Source of the DNA: JADJPL01 sp040382095
GTDB lineage: Bacteria > Bacteroidota > Bacteroidia > Chitinophagales > Saprospiraceae
Direction: 5' to 3'
Length of the DNA stretch: 64,000 bases
NCBI GenBank assembly: GCA_040382095.1
Contig: JBEIGB010000005.1
Location: forward strand, 21,064 to 85,063
Below the pieces are notes generated by a model. The model ran no database searches. It was given only the letters and a program-made list of their open reading frames with translations, and had not been told where the DNA came from. This document shows positions 16,682 to 25,824 of this stretch, piece by piece (the first letter of the stretch is position 1; each line of letters begins with the position of its first letter). Both the position numbers and the translations under genes were made by a program.

Positions 16682-18796
16682 ATGAGGCTCCGCGCTATCT
16701 TGTTTTTCGCCCTGCTTACCGGTATCACGCTCCTGGTGGGCTTCCATCCCTATTCACAGACAGCAGGGCCTGACCAAAAGGAATCGGTCCTGATGCGTAC
16801 GGTTGTGGCCCTTGTTGATCAGCTTCATTTTAGCCCCAAGCCCATGGACGATACGTTCTCTAAAGATCTCTTCAAGTTTTATCTGGAAGAGGTGGATGGG
16901 GCAAAGCGTTTTTTTACACAGGAAGACATGGCCAGGCTCAATGACTTTGAAAGCGGGCTGGACGACGCGATAAAGTCAGGCGATATCGGCTTTTTCGACC
17001 TTTCTTACGCGCTGTTCAATAGCGCGCTGGAGAAAACCCAGGGGTATTATCGGGAAATACTGGCGACGCCATTTGATTTTTCGCAGAAAGAGGTTTTCGA
17101 GGTAGATGGGGAAAAACGCGATTTTGTCAGAAACGATACTGAATTGAAAGCCCTATGGCAAAAGTACCTGAAGTACGAAACACTCAACCGGCTGCTCGAT
17201 AAACAGGAGCAAAATGAGAAAGAGCGTGCAAAAAACCCGGAAATTCCCGAAAAGACGACCAAAGAACTGGAACAGGAAGCCAGAGAAGCTACCCTGAAGT
17301 CTTATGATGACTATTATGTGCGCCTGATGAAAATTAAGCGCAGCGACCGCTTTGGGGAATTCCTGAATGCTATGGCTGCTGTTTTCGACCCCCACACCAA
17401 TTATTTCGCGCCTATTGATAAACAGAACTTCGATATCCGCTTTTCCGGACGGCTGGAAGGTATCGGTGCCACCCTCCAAACCCAGGGCGATTTCACCCGC
17501 GTAGTAACTATCGTTGTGGGTGGTCCGGCATGGAAAGGCAAGGAACTTATGGAAAATGACCTCATCATGAAGGTCGCACAGGGGGACGATGGGGAATTCC
17601 AGGATATCTCCGGTATGGTCATCAATGACGTCGTTCAATTAATCCGGGGTAAAAAGGGTACTAAAGTGCGTCTGTATGTAAAAAAAGTGGACGGTACCTT
17701 TAAAACAATCAGTATCGTGCGGGAAATCGTCGAAATCGAGGATACTTATGCCCGTTCCCTGTTGATAGATGGTGCCAACGGCGAAATGTTCGGCTATATC
17801 TACCTGCCAAGCTTTTACGCGGATTTTAACGATCCTGATGGCCGTTTTTGCGCCAAAGATATCCTGGCAGAACTTGAAAAGCTACAGGCGGAAAAAGTGG
17901 GCGGTATCATCCTGGATCTGCGCAACAACGGGGGGGGCTCGCTCCGCGATGTTCAGCGAATGACGGGCTTCTTTATCGAAAATGGGCCCATCGTCCAGGT
18001 CAAATCCCGTTCTGCCCAGCCGGAAGTGCTTCGCGATATGGATACCCGTGTGCAGTACGCAGGTCCTCTTGTAGTCATGGTAAATACCTTGAGCGCATCA
18101 GCTTCGGAAATCCTGGCCGCCGCGCTCCAGGACTATGGGCGTGCAGTCATCGTCGGCAGTCCAACTTTTGGAAAGGGTACGGTGCAGCGCTTCTATAATC
18201 TCGACAATGCCATTCCTAATAATCCTGAAATCCAGCCATTGGGCGAAATCAAAGTGACCACCCAAAAGTTCTATCGGATTAATGGCGGATCTACGCAATT
18301 GAAAGGCGTGACACCGGATATTTTGCTTCCAGACGAATTTTCAATGGTAGAGGTCGGTGAAAAAAATGAAGCCTACCCTTTGGCATGGACGCAAATCCAG
18401 GCAGTATCCTATGTGCAAAATGCGTTTAAAATCAAAAATTTGGATGACCTTCGCACTAAAAGCAAGTCAAGGGTAGAAAAAGACCCGACCTTCCAAATGG
18501 TTGTCGCAAACGCTAAACGGCTGAAAACTCAACGGGACGATTCCCTCATCAGCCTGAATATTTCCGAATACAAATCAAAAGAAGCCAGCAGAGACCAGGA
18601 GGCAGAAAAATTCAAAGATATATTCTCCGCCGTGGTCAATCAAAATGTCCGGAACCTTCCAGCCGATGTGGTGGGGATTAACCTCAACGATTCCCAGAAA
18701 GCACGGAACGAAGAGTTCATCAAATCGGTAGGAAAGGATATTTATATCCGCGAAAGTTTGAATATCCTCCACGATTTGCGTAGGCAGCATAAATAA
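16682..18796 (+). CDS. prc: Tail-specific C-terminal processing protease (S41)
   Basis: A 704-residue periplasmic serine protease that degrades proteins with nonpolar C-termini and processes envelope proteins. It has an N-terminal signal segment (LFFALLTGITLLVGFHPYS), a helical N-domain, a PDZ domain around residues 245-340, and the S41 catalytic domain. The nucleophile Ser473 in LSASASEI and the general-base Lys498 in TFGKGTVQ are separated by 25 residues, as in E. coli Prc. A C-terminal extension (about 560-704, DUF3340-like) completes the Prc architecture. The ABC-F gene starts 4 bases after the stop, so the two are likely cotranscribed. Confidence 0.95.
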   Translation: MRLRAILFFALLTGITLLVGFHPYSQTAGPDQKESVLMRTVVALVDQLHFSPKPMDDTFSKDLFKFYLEEVDGAKRFFTQEDMARLNDFESGLDDAIKSGDIGFFDLSYALFNSALEKTQGYYREILATPFDFSQKEVFEVDGEKRDFVRNDTELKALWQKYLKYETLNRLLDKQEQNEKERAKNPEIPEKTTKELEQEAREATLKSYDDYYVRLMKIKRSDRFGEFLNAMAAVFDPHTNYFAPIDKQNFDIRFSGRLEGIGATLQTQGDFTRVVTIVVGGPAWKGKELMENDLIMKVAQGDDGEFQDISGMVINDVVQLIRGKKGTKVRLYVKKVDGTFKTISIVREIVEIEDTYARSLLIDGANGEMFGYIYLPSFYADFNDPDGRFCAKDILAELEKLQAEKVGGIILDLRNNGGGSLRDVQRMTGFFIENGPIVQVKSRSAQPEVLRDMDTRVQYAGPLVVMVNTLSASASEILAAALQDYGRAVIVGSPTFGKGTVQRFYNLDNAIPNNPEIQPLGEIKVTTQKFYRINGGSTQLKGVTPDILLPDEFSMVEVGEKNEAYPLAWTQIQAVSYVQNAFKIKNLDDLRTKSKSRVEKDPTFQMVVANAKRLKTQRDDSLISLNISEYKSKEASRDQEAEKFKDIFSAVVNQNVRNLPADVVGINLNDSQKARNEEFIKSVGKDIYIRESLNILHDLRRQHK

Positions 18797-18800
18797 ACAA

Positions 18801-20674
18801 ATGAATTATCTCTCGCTCGAACGAATCTCCAAAATGTATGGCGAAAAGGTGTTGTTTGATAACATCACCTTACAGATTAACCGGGGCCAGAAAGTTGCGC
18901 TCGTCGCAAAAAATGGCTCCGGTAAATCTACCCTGCTGCGCATCGCAGCAGGAAAAGAATCCCCGGAAGGCGAAAATTTCAGGGTTTTTATGCACCGGGA
19001 AGTGCAGGCAGGTTTCTTGGATCAGGACCCCGATTTCTTTCCTCATCATACCGTATTGGAGGCCATCCTCGATGCCGATACGCCAGGTATGCGGGCAATA
19101 AGAGACTATGAAAATGCAATGCTCCAGCCCGAACAAACAGCGCCCCTTCAAGCAGCTATCGCCCAAATGGACGCACAGCAAGCCTGGGACCTGGAGGCGC
19201 GGGTAAAAGAATTACTGTACCGTTTTCGCATCACTGATTTCGGGATGCCAATCCGCCTCCTGTCAGGAGGACAAAAAAAACGGCTTGCCCTTGTCCGGCT
19301 GATTATCAATGAACCAGCGTTCCTGATCCTCGACGAACCAACCAACCATCTCGACCTCGATATGATCGAATGGCTGGAAGAATACTTCAAAAACGCCAAC
19401 CTCACCCTGCTAATGGTGACCCACGACCGGTATTTCCTGGAGCGGGTCTGCGATACCATCGTGGAGCTGGATAATGGCCACTTATACCGTTATTCCGGAA
19501 ATTACTCGGCTTTCCTGGAAAAAAAAGCAATCCGGAAGGAGAATGAGGAAATCGAATTGGATAAAAACCGGAAACTGCTGAAGCAGGAACTCGATTGGGT
19601 CAACAGGATGCCGCAGGCTCGTACGACAAAGGCGAAATCACGCGTGGATGCGTTCTACGACCTCCAGGATAAAGTCTCCGGCAACCGGGTAGATAAAGAT
19701 TTACAAATTGATATCAAAGGCCAGCGCCTTGGCAAGAAAGTCCTCGAATTACACTATATTAGTAAGCAGTTTGGGGAAAAAATGATCGTTGATCAGTTTG
19801 CCTATAAATTCAAGCCCAACGAACGAATCGGTATCGTGGGGCCCAATGGAGTGGGCAAAACGACATTCCTGAAGCTACTCACACAAGAACTTCGTCCGGA
19901 TGCAGGAAAAATAGTGCCGGGCGGTAATACGGTTTTTGGCTATTATACCCAGGACGGTATCCAACTCGGCGAGGATAAACGCGTCATTGATGTTATTCAG
20001 GATATTGCAGAGTATATCCCGATGGAAAAAGGGCTTAAAATTTCTGCCGCCCAAATGCTGGAGCGTTTCCTCTTTAGCCGCAAACAGCAGCAGGTATTCG
20101 TATCGCAGCTCAGCGGCGGAGAGCGCGACGGCTTTATCTCCTTACAATCCTGATGCGTAACCCCAATTTTTTAATCCTGGACGAACCCACCAATGACCTC
20201 GATATCCTAACCCTGAACGTGCTGGAAGAATTTTTGCTGGACTTCCCGGGGTGCGTCATAATTGTTACCCACGATCGCTTTTTTATGGATAAGCTCGTTG
20301 ACCATCTCTTCGTTTTCGAAGGCAATGGCACAATCCGCGACTTCAACGGCGATTATACGGAGTACCGCGAAATACAAAAAGAACGCGAGCGCGAACAGCG
20401 TAGGTCGGAGCGCGCAGTACAGCATCAGGCTAAAGAAGGGCAAAAAGAACTGGCTCCCAAAGCCGGCCTTACATTCGAACAGCGAAAAGAAATGAACAAG
20501 CTGGAAAAGGAAATTCAGCGCCTGGAAGAAAAAAAAGCCGCAGTAACCGCACAGTTTGAACAAAGCGACCTTACTCCCGATCGTATCCGGGAACTGGCAA
20601 AGGAACTCAGTACCATCGGGGGGCAGATTGAGGAGAAAGAACTGCGCTGGATGGAACTCGCCGATTTTGCCTGA
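18801..20674 (+). pseudogene. uup: ABC-F ATPase Uup-like, split by a 1-nt frameshift
   Basis: Two adjacent frames together make one Uup/EttA-class ABC-F protein of about 624 residues. The first (18801-20153) has Walker A AKNGSGKST at 36-44, the first signature and Walker B (LDEPTNHLD), the linker, and the second Walker A GPNGVGKTT. It then runs into LSGGERDGFIS and stops. The second (from about 20126) gives RRLYLLTILMRNP, LDEPTNDLD, the His-loop THDR and a Uup-type C-terminal coiled coil. Adding one base (for example C) near 20124-20126 restores LSGGERRRLYLL. No slippery sequence is visible, so a real mutation or a sequencing/assembly error is more likely than programmed frameshifting. ABC-F proteins act on ribosomes; Uup also affects DNA-repeat stability. 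Confidence 0.9.
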
Positions 20675-21169
20675 TTACCGGCCAGACAGCTCGGCGATTT
20701 TCTTTTCCAGCAGTGCCTCGTCCCCCGGAAGATAGCCAGTGTGCTCGTACACAATATTTCCCTTCTTATCCACAATGATGGTGTGCGGTATGGCTTGAAA
20801 GTTTAGCGCGTTTTTTAATGCCGCACTGGCATCAGTAAGGATGACGTATGGCCATCCCTGCGCTGCGACCATGGGCCGCACTTTGGCGAGCTGCCGTGGG
20901 TTGTCAGTACTGATCGCCAATAATTCTATCTGATATTTTTCCTTCCATACAGGGTATAACTCCACCATGGCATCCAGCTCCCGCTTACAGGGGGAGCACC
21001 AGGTCGCCCAGAAACTGATGATGGTCAGTTGACGATCTGTATAAGATTTTATCCGTTCGTTTTTTCCGTCAAGCGTCCGAATGCTTACATCGGGCAACTG
21101 CTTTTGTGCTGTCAGTACAAAAGGCAGCGCAATGAAAAACAAAACAGCATATATTAAATTGATTCTCAT
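20675..21169 (-). CDS. TlpA-like thiol-disulfide oxidoreductase
   Basis: A 164-residue periplasmic thioredoxin-fold protein. A signal peptide (about residues 1-21, ending LTAQ) precedes the domain. The active site is FWATWCSPCKREL with Cys58 and Cys61, and the cis-proline segment FQAIPHTIIVD is present, followed by GYLPGDEALLEKKI. Such proteins reduce disulfides in cytochrome c maturation or other envelope proteins; the partner is unknown. The stop codon abuts the stop of uup on the other strand with no base between, and no terminator separates them. It is divergent from the DUF6029-like gene. Confidence 0.92.
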   Translation of the reverse strand: MRINLIYAVLFFIALPFVLTAQKQLPDVSIRTLDGKNERIKSYTDRQLTIISFWATWCSPCKRELDAMVELYPVWKEKYQIELLAISTDNPRQLAKVRPMVAAQGWPYVILTDASAALKNALNFQAIPHTIIVDKKGNIVYEHTGYLPGDEALLEKKIAELSGR

Positions 21170-21240
21170 GGTTTATACCGGTGTTGATTTTTTTAAAAGA
21201 ATTTGATTGCTTACGCCACCAAATAATATTTTGCTACAAG

Positions 21241-21317
21241 AGACAGTGAAGGACTTTTTAAACAATCCCACAAATTTTTGTACCAGGGGCGGGGAAAGGA
21301 CTTTTTGTACAAGCCCA
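21241..21317 (-). repeat. Dispersed intergenic repeat, two ends in tandem
   Basis: Reverse complement of this stretch shows two end-like sequences, TGGGCTTGTACAAAAAG and TGGGATTGTTTAAAAAG, 47 bases apart. The arrangement matches 13441-13520 over about 75 bases. It lies between divergent genes, so it is not a terminator for either. Confidence 0.6.
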
Positions 21318-21471
21318 TATCTTCTCTGTGCAATGTATTAAAAAAGTGCGAAACCCGCAATATTCCCGATGATATACGCAATCCTTAGGAGTGCAAACGT
21401 TATCTTCGTAATCGTTTTATGGCTCTGCCCGGAGTGAATTCGCAAGAACCAGTAAAAATAATCAAGTGCCT

Positions 21472-23196
21472 ATGGGTATATTTCATATACGTTTAAAAGG
21501 AGTTGGCCGTGCCGTATGGGCTGTATCGGCGATAGTGCTATTGGGGGGCTCCGGCAGCCTGTCTGCCCAGGATGAAAAATCAGGTGGCGGTCATGTGTCC
21601 GGGAACCTTCAGTCTAATGCGAATTTTTTCATGCGCGATTCTTTGATCGGTGCGGCAAATACCCCCCAATACGACCGGCAGTTATACGGTGGCGAGGCCT
21701 GGCTCAATTTGAATTACAGCAACCGGGGCTTTGATTTTGGCCTCCGGCTGGATGTATTCAATAATTCCAATCTCTTGAACCCCACAGATTCCTACTCCGG
21801 AGAGGGGATCGGTAATTGGTTCGTGCGCAAGCAGGTAGATAAATTGGGTATCCAGGCAGGGTATATTTATGATCAAATTGGAAGCGGGGCTATTTTTCGT
21901 GCTTATGAAGAACGTCCTCAGCTTCTGGACAATGCCCTTGTGGGCCTGCGCCTGAGTTATGATATTGATCCCAACTGGCAGGTACGGGCTTTCACGGGCA
22001 GGCAAAAGCAGCAGTTTGGGATGTATCGCTCCGTTATCCGGGGCCTGGCAGTTGATGGATTTATCAGTCCGCGAAGGGCAAAAGGTGAATGGTCAATGGC
22101 CCCAGGTTTCGGAGCAGTAGGCCGTACCCTTGACGATTTGTCTATGAATAATCTGGTGGCAACGCTGAATACCTACCCATCGCAATACGCTTTTGTGCCT
22201 AAGTATAATGCCTTCGCCTTTTCAGCATATAATACGCTAAGCGTAGGAAATTTATCGTGGTATCTGGAAGGGGCTTACAAAACGCGGGAAAGTATGAATG
22301 ACCCGTTTGCAACTACCGCAGCAAACGGGGATACTGTGACGGGCGACCGCTTTGTGAATAAGCCTGGCACATTGTTTTATACATCTCTAAGTTATGCCGT
22401 GGATCGGTTGGGCATTACCGTCGAAGCAAAACGTACAGATCATTTTACTTTTCGTACCCGTCCGCAGGAGCAGCTCAATCGCGGTATGATCAATTTCCTG
22501 CCACCTATGGCGCGGGTGAATACCTATCGGCTCAACAGCAGATATAATGCAGCGACCCAGGAAATTGGCGAAATGGCGTTTCAGATGGATTTTCGCTATG
22601 GTATTGGAAAAGCATGGAAATTTAACGTCAATGGTGCGAATATTACAAAATTGAATGGCGACTTGTTGTACAGGGAACTATTTCTGGAAGTACAGCGTAA
22701 ATTTGGGCTAAAAGGCAATTTGATCGCAGGTATCCAACGCCAGGAATACAATCAGGCAGTCTATGAATTCAAGCCCGGGGTGCCCCTGTTACAGACATGG
22801 GCCCCTTTTTTGGAGTGGCAGTATTCAATCAGTAAAAGGTATTCCTATCGTTTCGAAATGCAATATATGCGTACCGGAATGGATGAACAGGCAAAAGCGC
22901 GCCAGGATTACGGCGATTGGCTTTTTGGAGCCGTTGAGTTTAGCCTGGCGCCTCGCTGGACCTTTTCCCTTTCCGATATGTTTAATGTGGGACCTGGCCG
23001 CAATAGTCCTGTAGATGCAACCGGCAAGAAAAGGCTTTTGCATTATCCCCGTGCCGATGTATTTTATGCCATCGGTCCGAACAACTTTTCCCTGAGCTTC
23101 GTCAAACAGGTGGAAGGGGTTGTATGTACGGGGGGGATTTGTCGCCTTGAGCCAGCATTCAGTGGTATAAAATTTTCTGTGACGAGCAGTTTTTAA
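21472..23196 (+). CDS. DUF6029-like exported beta-rich protein
   Basis: A 574-residue protein with a signal peptide (residues 1-33, ending GSLSAQ). The mature part is rich in alternating aromatic and polar residues in short strands (for example WLNLNYSNRGFDFGLRLDVF, FNVNGANITKLNG) and ends in FSVTSSF, the aromatic C-terminus typical of outer-membrane barrels. It resembles the Bacteroidota DUF6029 family, of unknown function. The frame is open to a GTG at 21466, but the ATG two codons later is preferred. It is 10 bases before the Omp28 lipoprotein gene, a likely cotranscribed partner. Confidence 0.75.
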   Translation: MGIFHIRLKGVGRAVWAVSAIVLLGGSGSLSAQDEKSGGGHVSGNLQSNANFFMRDSLIGAANTPQYDRQLYGGEAWLNLNYSNRGFDFGLRLDVFNNSNLLNPTDSYSGEGIGNWFVRKQVDKLGIQAGYIYDQIGSGAIFRAYEERPQLLDNALVGLRLSYDIDPNWQVRAFTGRQKQQFGMYRSVIRGLAVDGFISPRRAKGEWSMAPGFGAVGRTLDDLSMNNLVATLNTYPSQYAFVPKYNAFAFSAYNTLSVGNLSWYLEGAYKTRESMNDPFATTAANGDTVTGDRFVNKPGTLFYTSLSYAVDRLGITVEAKRTDHFTFRTRPQEQLNRGMINFLPPMARVNTYRLNSRYNAATQEIGEMAFQMDFRYGIGKAWKFNVNGANITKLNGDLLYRELFLEVQRKFGLKGNLIAGIQRQEYNQAVYEFKPGVPLLQTWAPFLEWQYSISKRYSYRFEMQYMRTGMDEQAKARQDYGDWLFGAVEFSLAPRWTFSLSDMFNVGPGRNSPVDATGKKRLLHYPRADVFYAIGPNNFSLSFVKQVEGVVCTGGICRLEPAFSGIKFSVTSSF

Positions 23197-23206
23197 AGGA
23201 TACCAG

Positions 23207-24040
23207 ATGAAAATAGTTAAAATATTCCTTTTTGCATTTCTCTTGATCCCGATGTTTTCCTGTAAGGAGATAGGTCCGGTAATCACCTCGCTGGCACCAG
23301 GAACGCCTAATCCGGTGAATATGCGCAACCGGGTCGTTCTGATTGAAGAGTTCTCGGGTGTGCGTTGTGTCAATTGTCCGGCTGGAAGCCAGGATCTTGA
23401 GCGCCTGTCCGCAGCGTATCCAGGGCGCCTGGCGATTGTATCTATCCATGCGGGTTTTTTTTCTAACCCATACCCGGAGAGCCGTTTTGATTTCCGTACA
23501 CCAGAGGGTAATGGTCTGTTAAACCTTCTCGGGCAGCCGCTTGGATACCCTTCTGCTGTGATCAACCGTCGCAAGTTTGAGGGCGAAGCCGATCTTCAGC
23601 TCGGCCGTGCCCAGTGGCCGGGTTTCATCGAGCAGGAACTGGCGAAGGCCCCCGCTTTTGATATTCGTCTATCCTCTTCTTTTTCCACTTCTACGCGGGA
23701 GTTAAGGGCAGATGTGGATATTGTGCGGTTAGACAACAGCGCGAACTTTCAGGACATCCGCCTTTCGGTGTTTATTGTCGAAAACAATATCGCCGATGCC
23801 CAGCTTACACCGGAGGGGAAACGGGAGGATTACCTGCATAAGTATGTGCTGCGCAAGGCGCTGACTGCTTTTGATGGCTCGCCGGTCGGCACGGATTTAC
23901 AGGCCGCGCCTTCCGTCCGCCGTAGCTATGTGTTTACTTTTCCGTCCAACTGGAAAGCGGAATCCTGCCGTTTAATCGCTTTCGTACATCGTAGCGGGGA
24001 ATCATGGGAAGTGTTGCAGGCGGTGGAAAAGCCATTCTGA
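23207..24040 (+). CDS. Omp28-related outer-membrane lipoprotein
   Basis: A 277-residue lipoprotein with lipobox cysteine at Cys19 (MFSC). The N-terminal domain is thioredoxin-like: VVLIEEFSGVRCVNCPAGSQ has a CxxC pair at Cys54/Cys57, and YPSAVINR is the cis-proline region. The C-terminal part matches the Omp28 family seen in Porphyromonas and relatives. The family function is not established; the CxxC suggests a redox or metal-linked role (inference). It directly follows the DUF6029-like gene, a pairing expected in this phylum. Confidence 0.88.
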   Translation: MKIVKIFLFAFLLIPMFSCKEIGPVITSLAPGTPNPVNMRNRVVLIEEFSGVRCVNCPAGSQDLERLSAAYPGRLAIVSIHAGFFSNPYPESRFDFRTPEGNGLLNLLGQPLGYPSAVINRRKFEGEADLQLGRAQWPGFIEQELAKAPAFDIRLSSSFSTSTRELRADVDIVRLDNSANFQDIRLSVFIVENNIADAQLTPEGKREDYLHKYVLRKALTAFDGSPVGTDLQAAPSVRRSYVFTFPSNWKAESCRLIAFVHRSGESWEVLQAVEKPF

Positions 24041-24141
24041 TCAATGGGTTTGTCATTGTTAAAAAATCGGGGTAAAAAGCGTGCTATATTTTCGCGGTAT
24101 TTAAGGTGATTGTAAAAGATCGTATAACCCTGGTGCACTAT

Positions 24142-24921
24142 TCAAATATCGTATTTGAACAAGCGAAAATCTTCGATTATCCGGATTAATTTATCTGCAT
24201 ATCCGGGATCGGTGGCATATCCTGCCTTTTTGAGCCCTTTTGCCCACGCGGCATAATCCCGCCTGGAAAGTTTGAACAAGGGTTGATACCTGGGTCCCTG
24301 GAGCAGGGTGCTGTGTGCCTGGTAGCTTTCGCCGGGACTTGCATAAATTCGGAAAAAATCTTTGTGCGAATCGTCTTCGAAATTGCGGCAATGCCCTCTG
24401 CGGCAGGTTTTGGAAAAGCATTTTATACCGAAATGATTGTTTGCTTCGGTTGCCAGCGGGCTTGCCCCTGCATTGGTCTCGAGCAACCCTTGCGCCAGGG
24501 TAATACTCGCAGGTATTCCGTGGCGGCGCATTTCTGCCTGAGCCAGTTGGGCATAAAGCAGGATATAGTTTTCCTGTTTCTTCCGTTTTTCCATATCGTC
24601 ACGGGGCTCCCGAACGGGCTCCGATGCTGCTGCAGGCTGTTTATCCCTTTTTTCTGAGGAGATCATGGAAACGTTCATGGGTGGTTCCTGCCCCAGGCTG
24701 ATGGGGACATATTCTGCAATGGTCTGGCGAATCGGTATTTTTTCCGTTTTCGGTACGGGATCCAGTGAAATGCTCAGGGCGATATCTTTCCTTGCGAAAG
24801 CTACCGCCACCGTTATGGATAACACCCACTTGAACCAATTTCTGCTCCAGGACTCCATTGTCCGCTTAAGGCCTTTCGCACGAAGGTGCCGGTCATCATT
24901 TTTAAAATGCTGCGCATCCAT
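24142..24921 (-). CDS. Glucosaminidase-domain murein hydrolase
   Basis: A 259-residue exported or membrane-anchored enzyme. A hydrophobic segment (WVLSITVAVAFA) near the N-terminus is followed by a low-complexity linker and the glucosaminidase domain from about residue 130. The conserved ITLAQGLLETNAG carries the catalytic glutamate, followed by NNHFGIKC, the tyrosine-containing ESYQAHS, and the final GYATDPGYADKLIRIIEDF. It should cleave the N-acetylglucosaminyl bond of peptidoglycan. No LysM domain is attached, unlike many relatives. The frame is open to an ATG at 24960, but the ATG at 24921 has the better context. Confidence 0.9.
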   Translation of the reverse strand: MDAQHFKNDDRHLRAKGLKRTMESWSRNWFKWVLSITVAVAFARKDIALSISLDPVPKTEKIPIRQTIAEYVPISLGQEPPMNVSMISSEKRDKQPAAASEPVREPRDDMEKRKKQENYILLYAQLAQAEMRRHGIPASITLAQGLLETNAGASPLATEANNHFGIKCFSKTCRRGHCRNFEDDSHKDFFRIYASPGESYQAHSTLLQGPRYQPLFKLSRRDYAAWAKGLKKAGYATDPGYADKLIRIIEDFRLFKYDI

Positions 24922-25052
24922 TTTTTCTGTTTTGTTATATGGTCTTGAATCTGGGCACATGCTTTTAGATTGCCACGATAATCCGGCTTAAAAATAAACA
25001 AATTGTTTTAAATAAAAAAAATAAATTGTTTGCTGTAAATGCTGGTGTGGGT

Positions 25053-25083
25053 GAAAGAGGCTGTCTCACAAGTCCTTTGGCAG
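25053..25083 (-). repeat. Partial copy of the dispersed element interior
   Basis: The reverse complement (GCCAAAGGACTTGTGAGACAGCCTC) matches 8756-8780 in the interior of the first element with one base difference. Neither terminal repeat is present. A 15-bp near-palindrome (GGTGTTGTCAACACC, 25097-25111) lies next to it. Confidence 0.6.
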
Positions 25084-25165
25084 CGCAAGCCGTCTTGGTG
25101 TTGTCAACACCTAAATTGTTGCTAAAAATTATTTTATTGAGGTGGACAAACGCTTTTAAAATAGG

Positions 25166-25173
25166 TACATTTG
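25166..25173 (+). promoter_or_regulatory. Promoter core TACATTTG for the OmpH-like gene
   Basis: An exact TAnnTTTG match, 18 bases before the ATG at 25192. The short leader leaves little room for other signals. Confidence 0.55.
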
Positions 25174-25191
25174 CAAAAAAGGCATATTGCT

Positions 25192-25701
25192 ATGAAAAAT
25201 TCTGTATTGATGATTTGCTTATTATTGATGGGCGCGCTGCCATCCTGGGCGCAGAAGTACGGCCATCTAAATTACGGCAACGTACTTACGCTGATGCCCG
25301 AAGTGAAGCAGGCGGACGCACAGTTAGAAGTATTTCAGAAGGAACTGGTTTCGAAAGGGGAGCGTATGGCTGTGGAATTCAGAGGCAACGTTGCAAAATT
25401 TGTGACAGAGCAGCAGTCGGGGATACTATCGCCAAAAGAGCAGCAGACCAAACGGGAAGCGCTCGAGAGAGAGCAGGCGGCGATAGAAGCATACGAGCAG
25501 GAGATCCAGCGTCAGGTCAATTTGAAGCGCGAGGAATTGTTAAAGCCACTGACGGACAGGCTGGACAAGGCAATCGAGGCAGTGGCCAAGGCGAATGGTT
25601 TTACATTGGTTTTTGACACCGGGGCCTTCAATGCGGTACTCTACGGAGCTGAGAGCATTGATCTTTTTCCCATGGTAAAGAAGGAATTAGGGATTAATTA
25701 A
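25192..25701 (+). CDS. OmpH/Skp-like periplasmic chaperone
   Basis: A 169-residue OmpH-family protein with a clear signal peptide ending PSWAQ. The mature protein opens with KYGHLNYGNVLTLMPE, the family's first strand, then a long charged coiled coil around residues 45-125, and ends with the family strand TLVFDTG and VLYGAESIDL. Skp-type trimers bind unfolded outer-membrane proteins in the periplasm. The ATG at 25192 is chosen over a TTG at 25171 that lies inside the promoter core. The gene stands alone and ends at a symmetrical terminator. Confidence 0.92.
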   Translation: MKNSVLMICLLLMGALPSWAQKYGHLNYGNVLTLMPEVKQADAQLEVFQKELVSKGERMAVEFRGNVAKFVTEQQSGILSPKEQQTKREALEREQAAIEAYEQEIQRQVNLKREELLKPLTDRLDKAIEAVAKANGFTLVFDTGAFNAVLYGAESIDLFPMVKKELGIN

Positions 25702-25746
25702 GGTTTTCCGCCTTCAATGGGCTAAATCGTATAGGAGCATACAAGT

Positions 25747-25795
25747 ACAAAGCCCTTTTTAGATTTTGCTTTGCAATTTCTAAAAAGGGCTTTGT
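25747..25795. terminator. Bidirectional terminator
   Basis: A perfect 17-bp inverted repeat (25747-25763 with 25779-25795) and 15-base loop, with T-runs on both strands. It stands between convergent genes, the OmpH-like gene and the long acyl-CoA dehydrogenase. Confidence 0.85.
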
Positions 25796-25824
25796 GCGTT
25801 AATTAAATCTGTTGACCCCTGTCC

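Noticed and set aside
20121..20160. Programmed ribosomal frameshift in uup
   Set aside because: No slippery sequence or downstream structure is visible and ABC-F genes are not known to need frameshifting.
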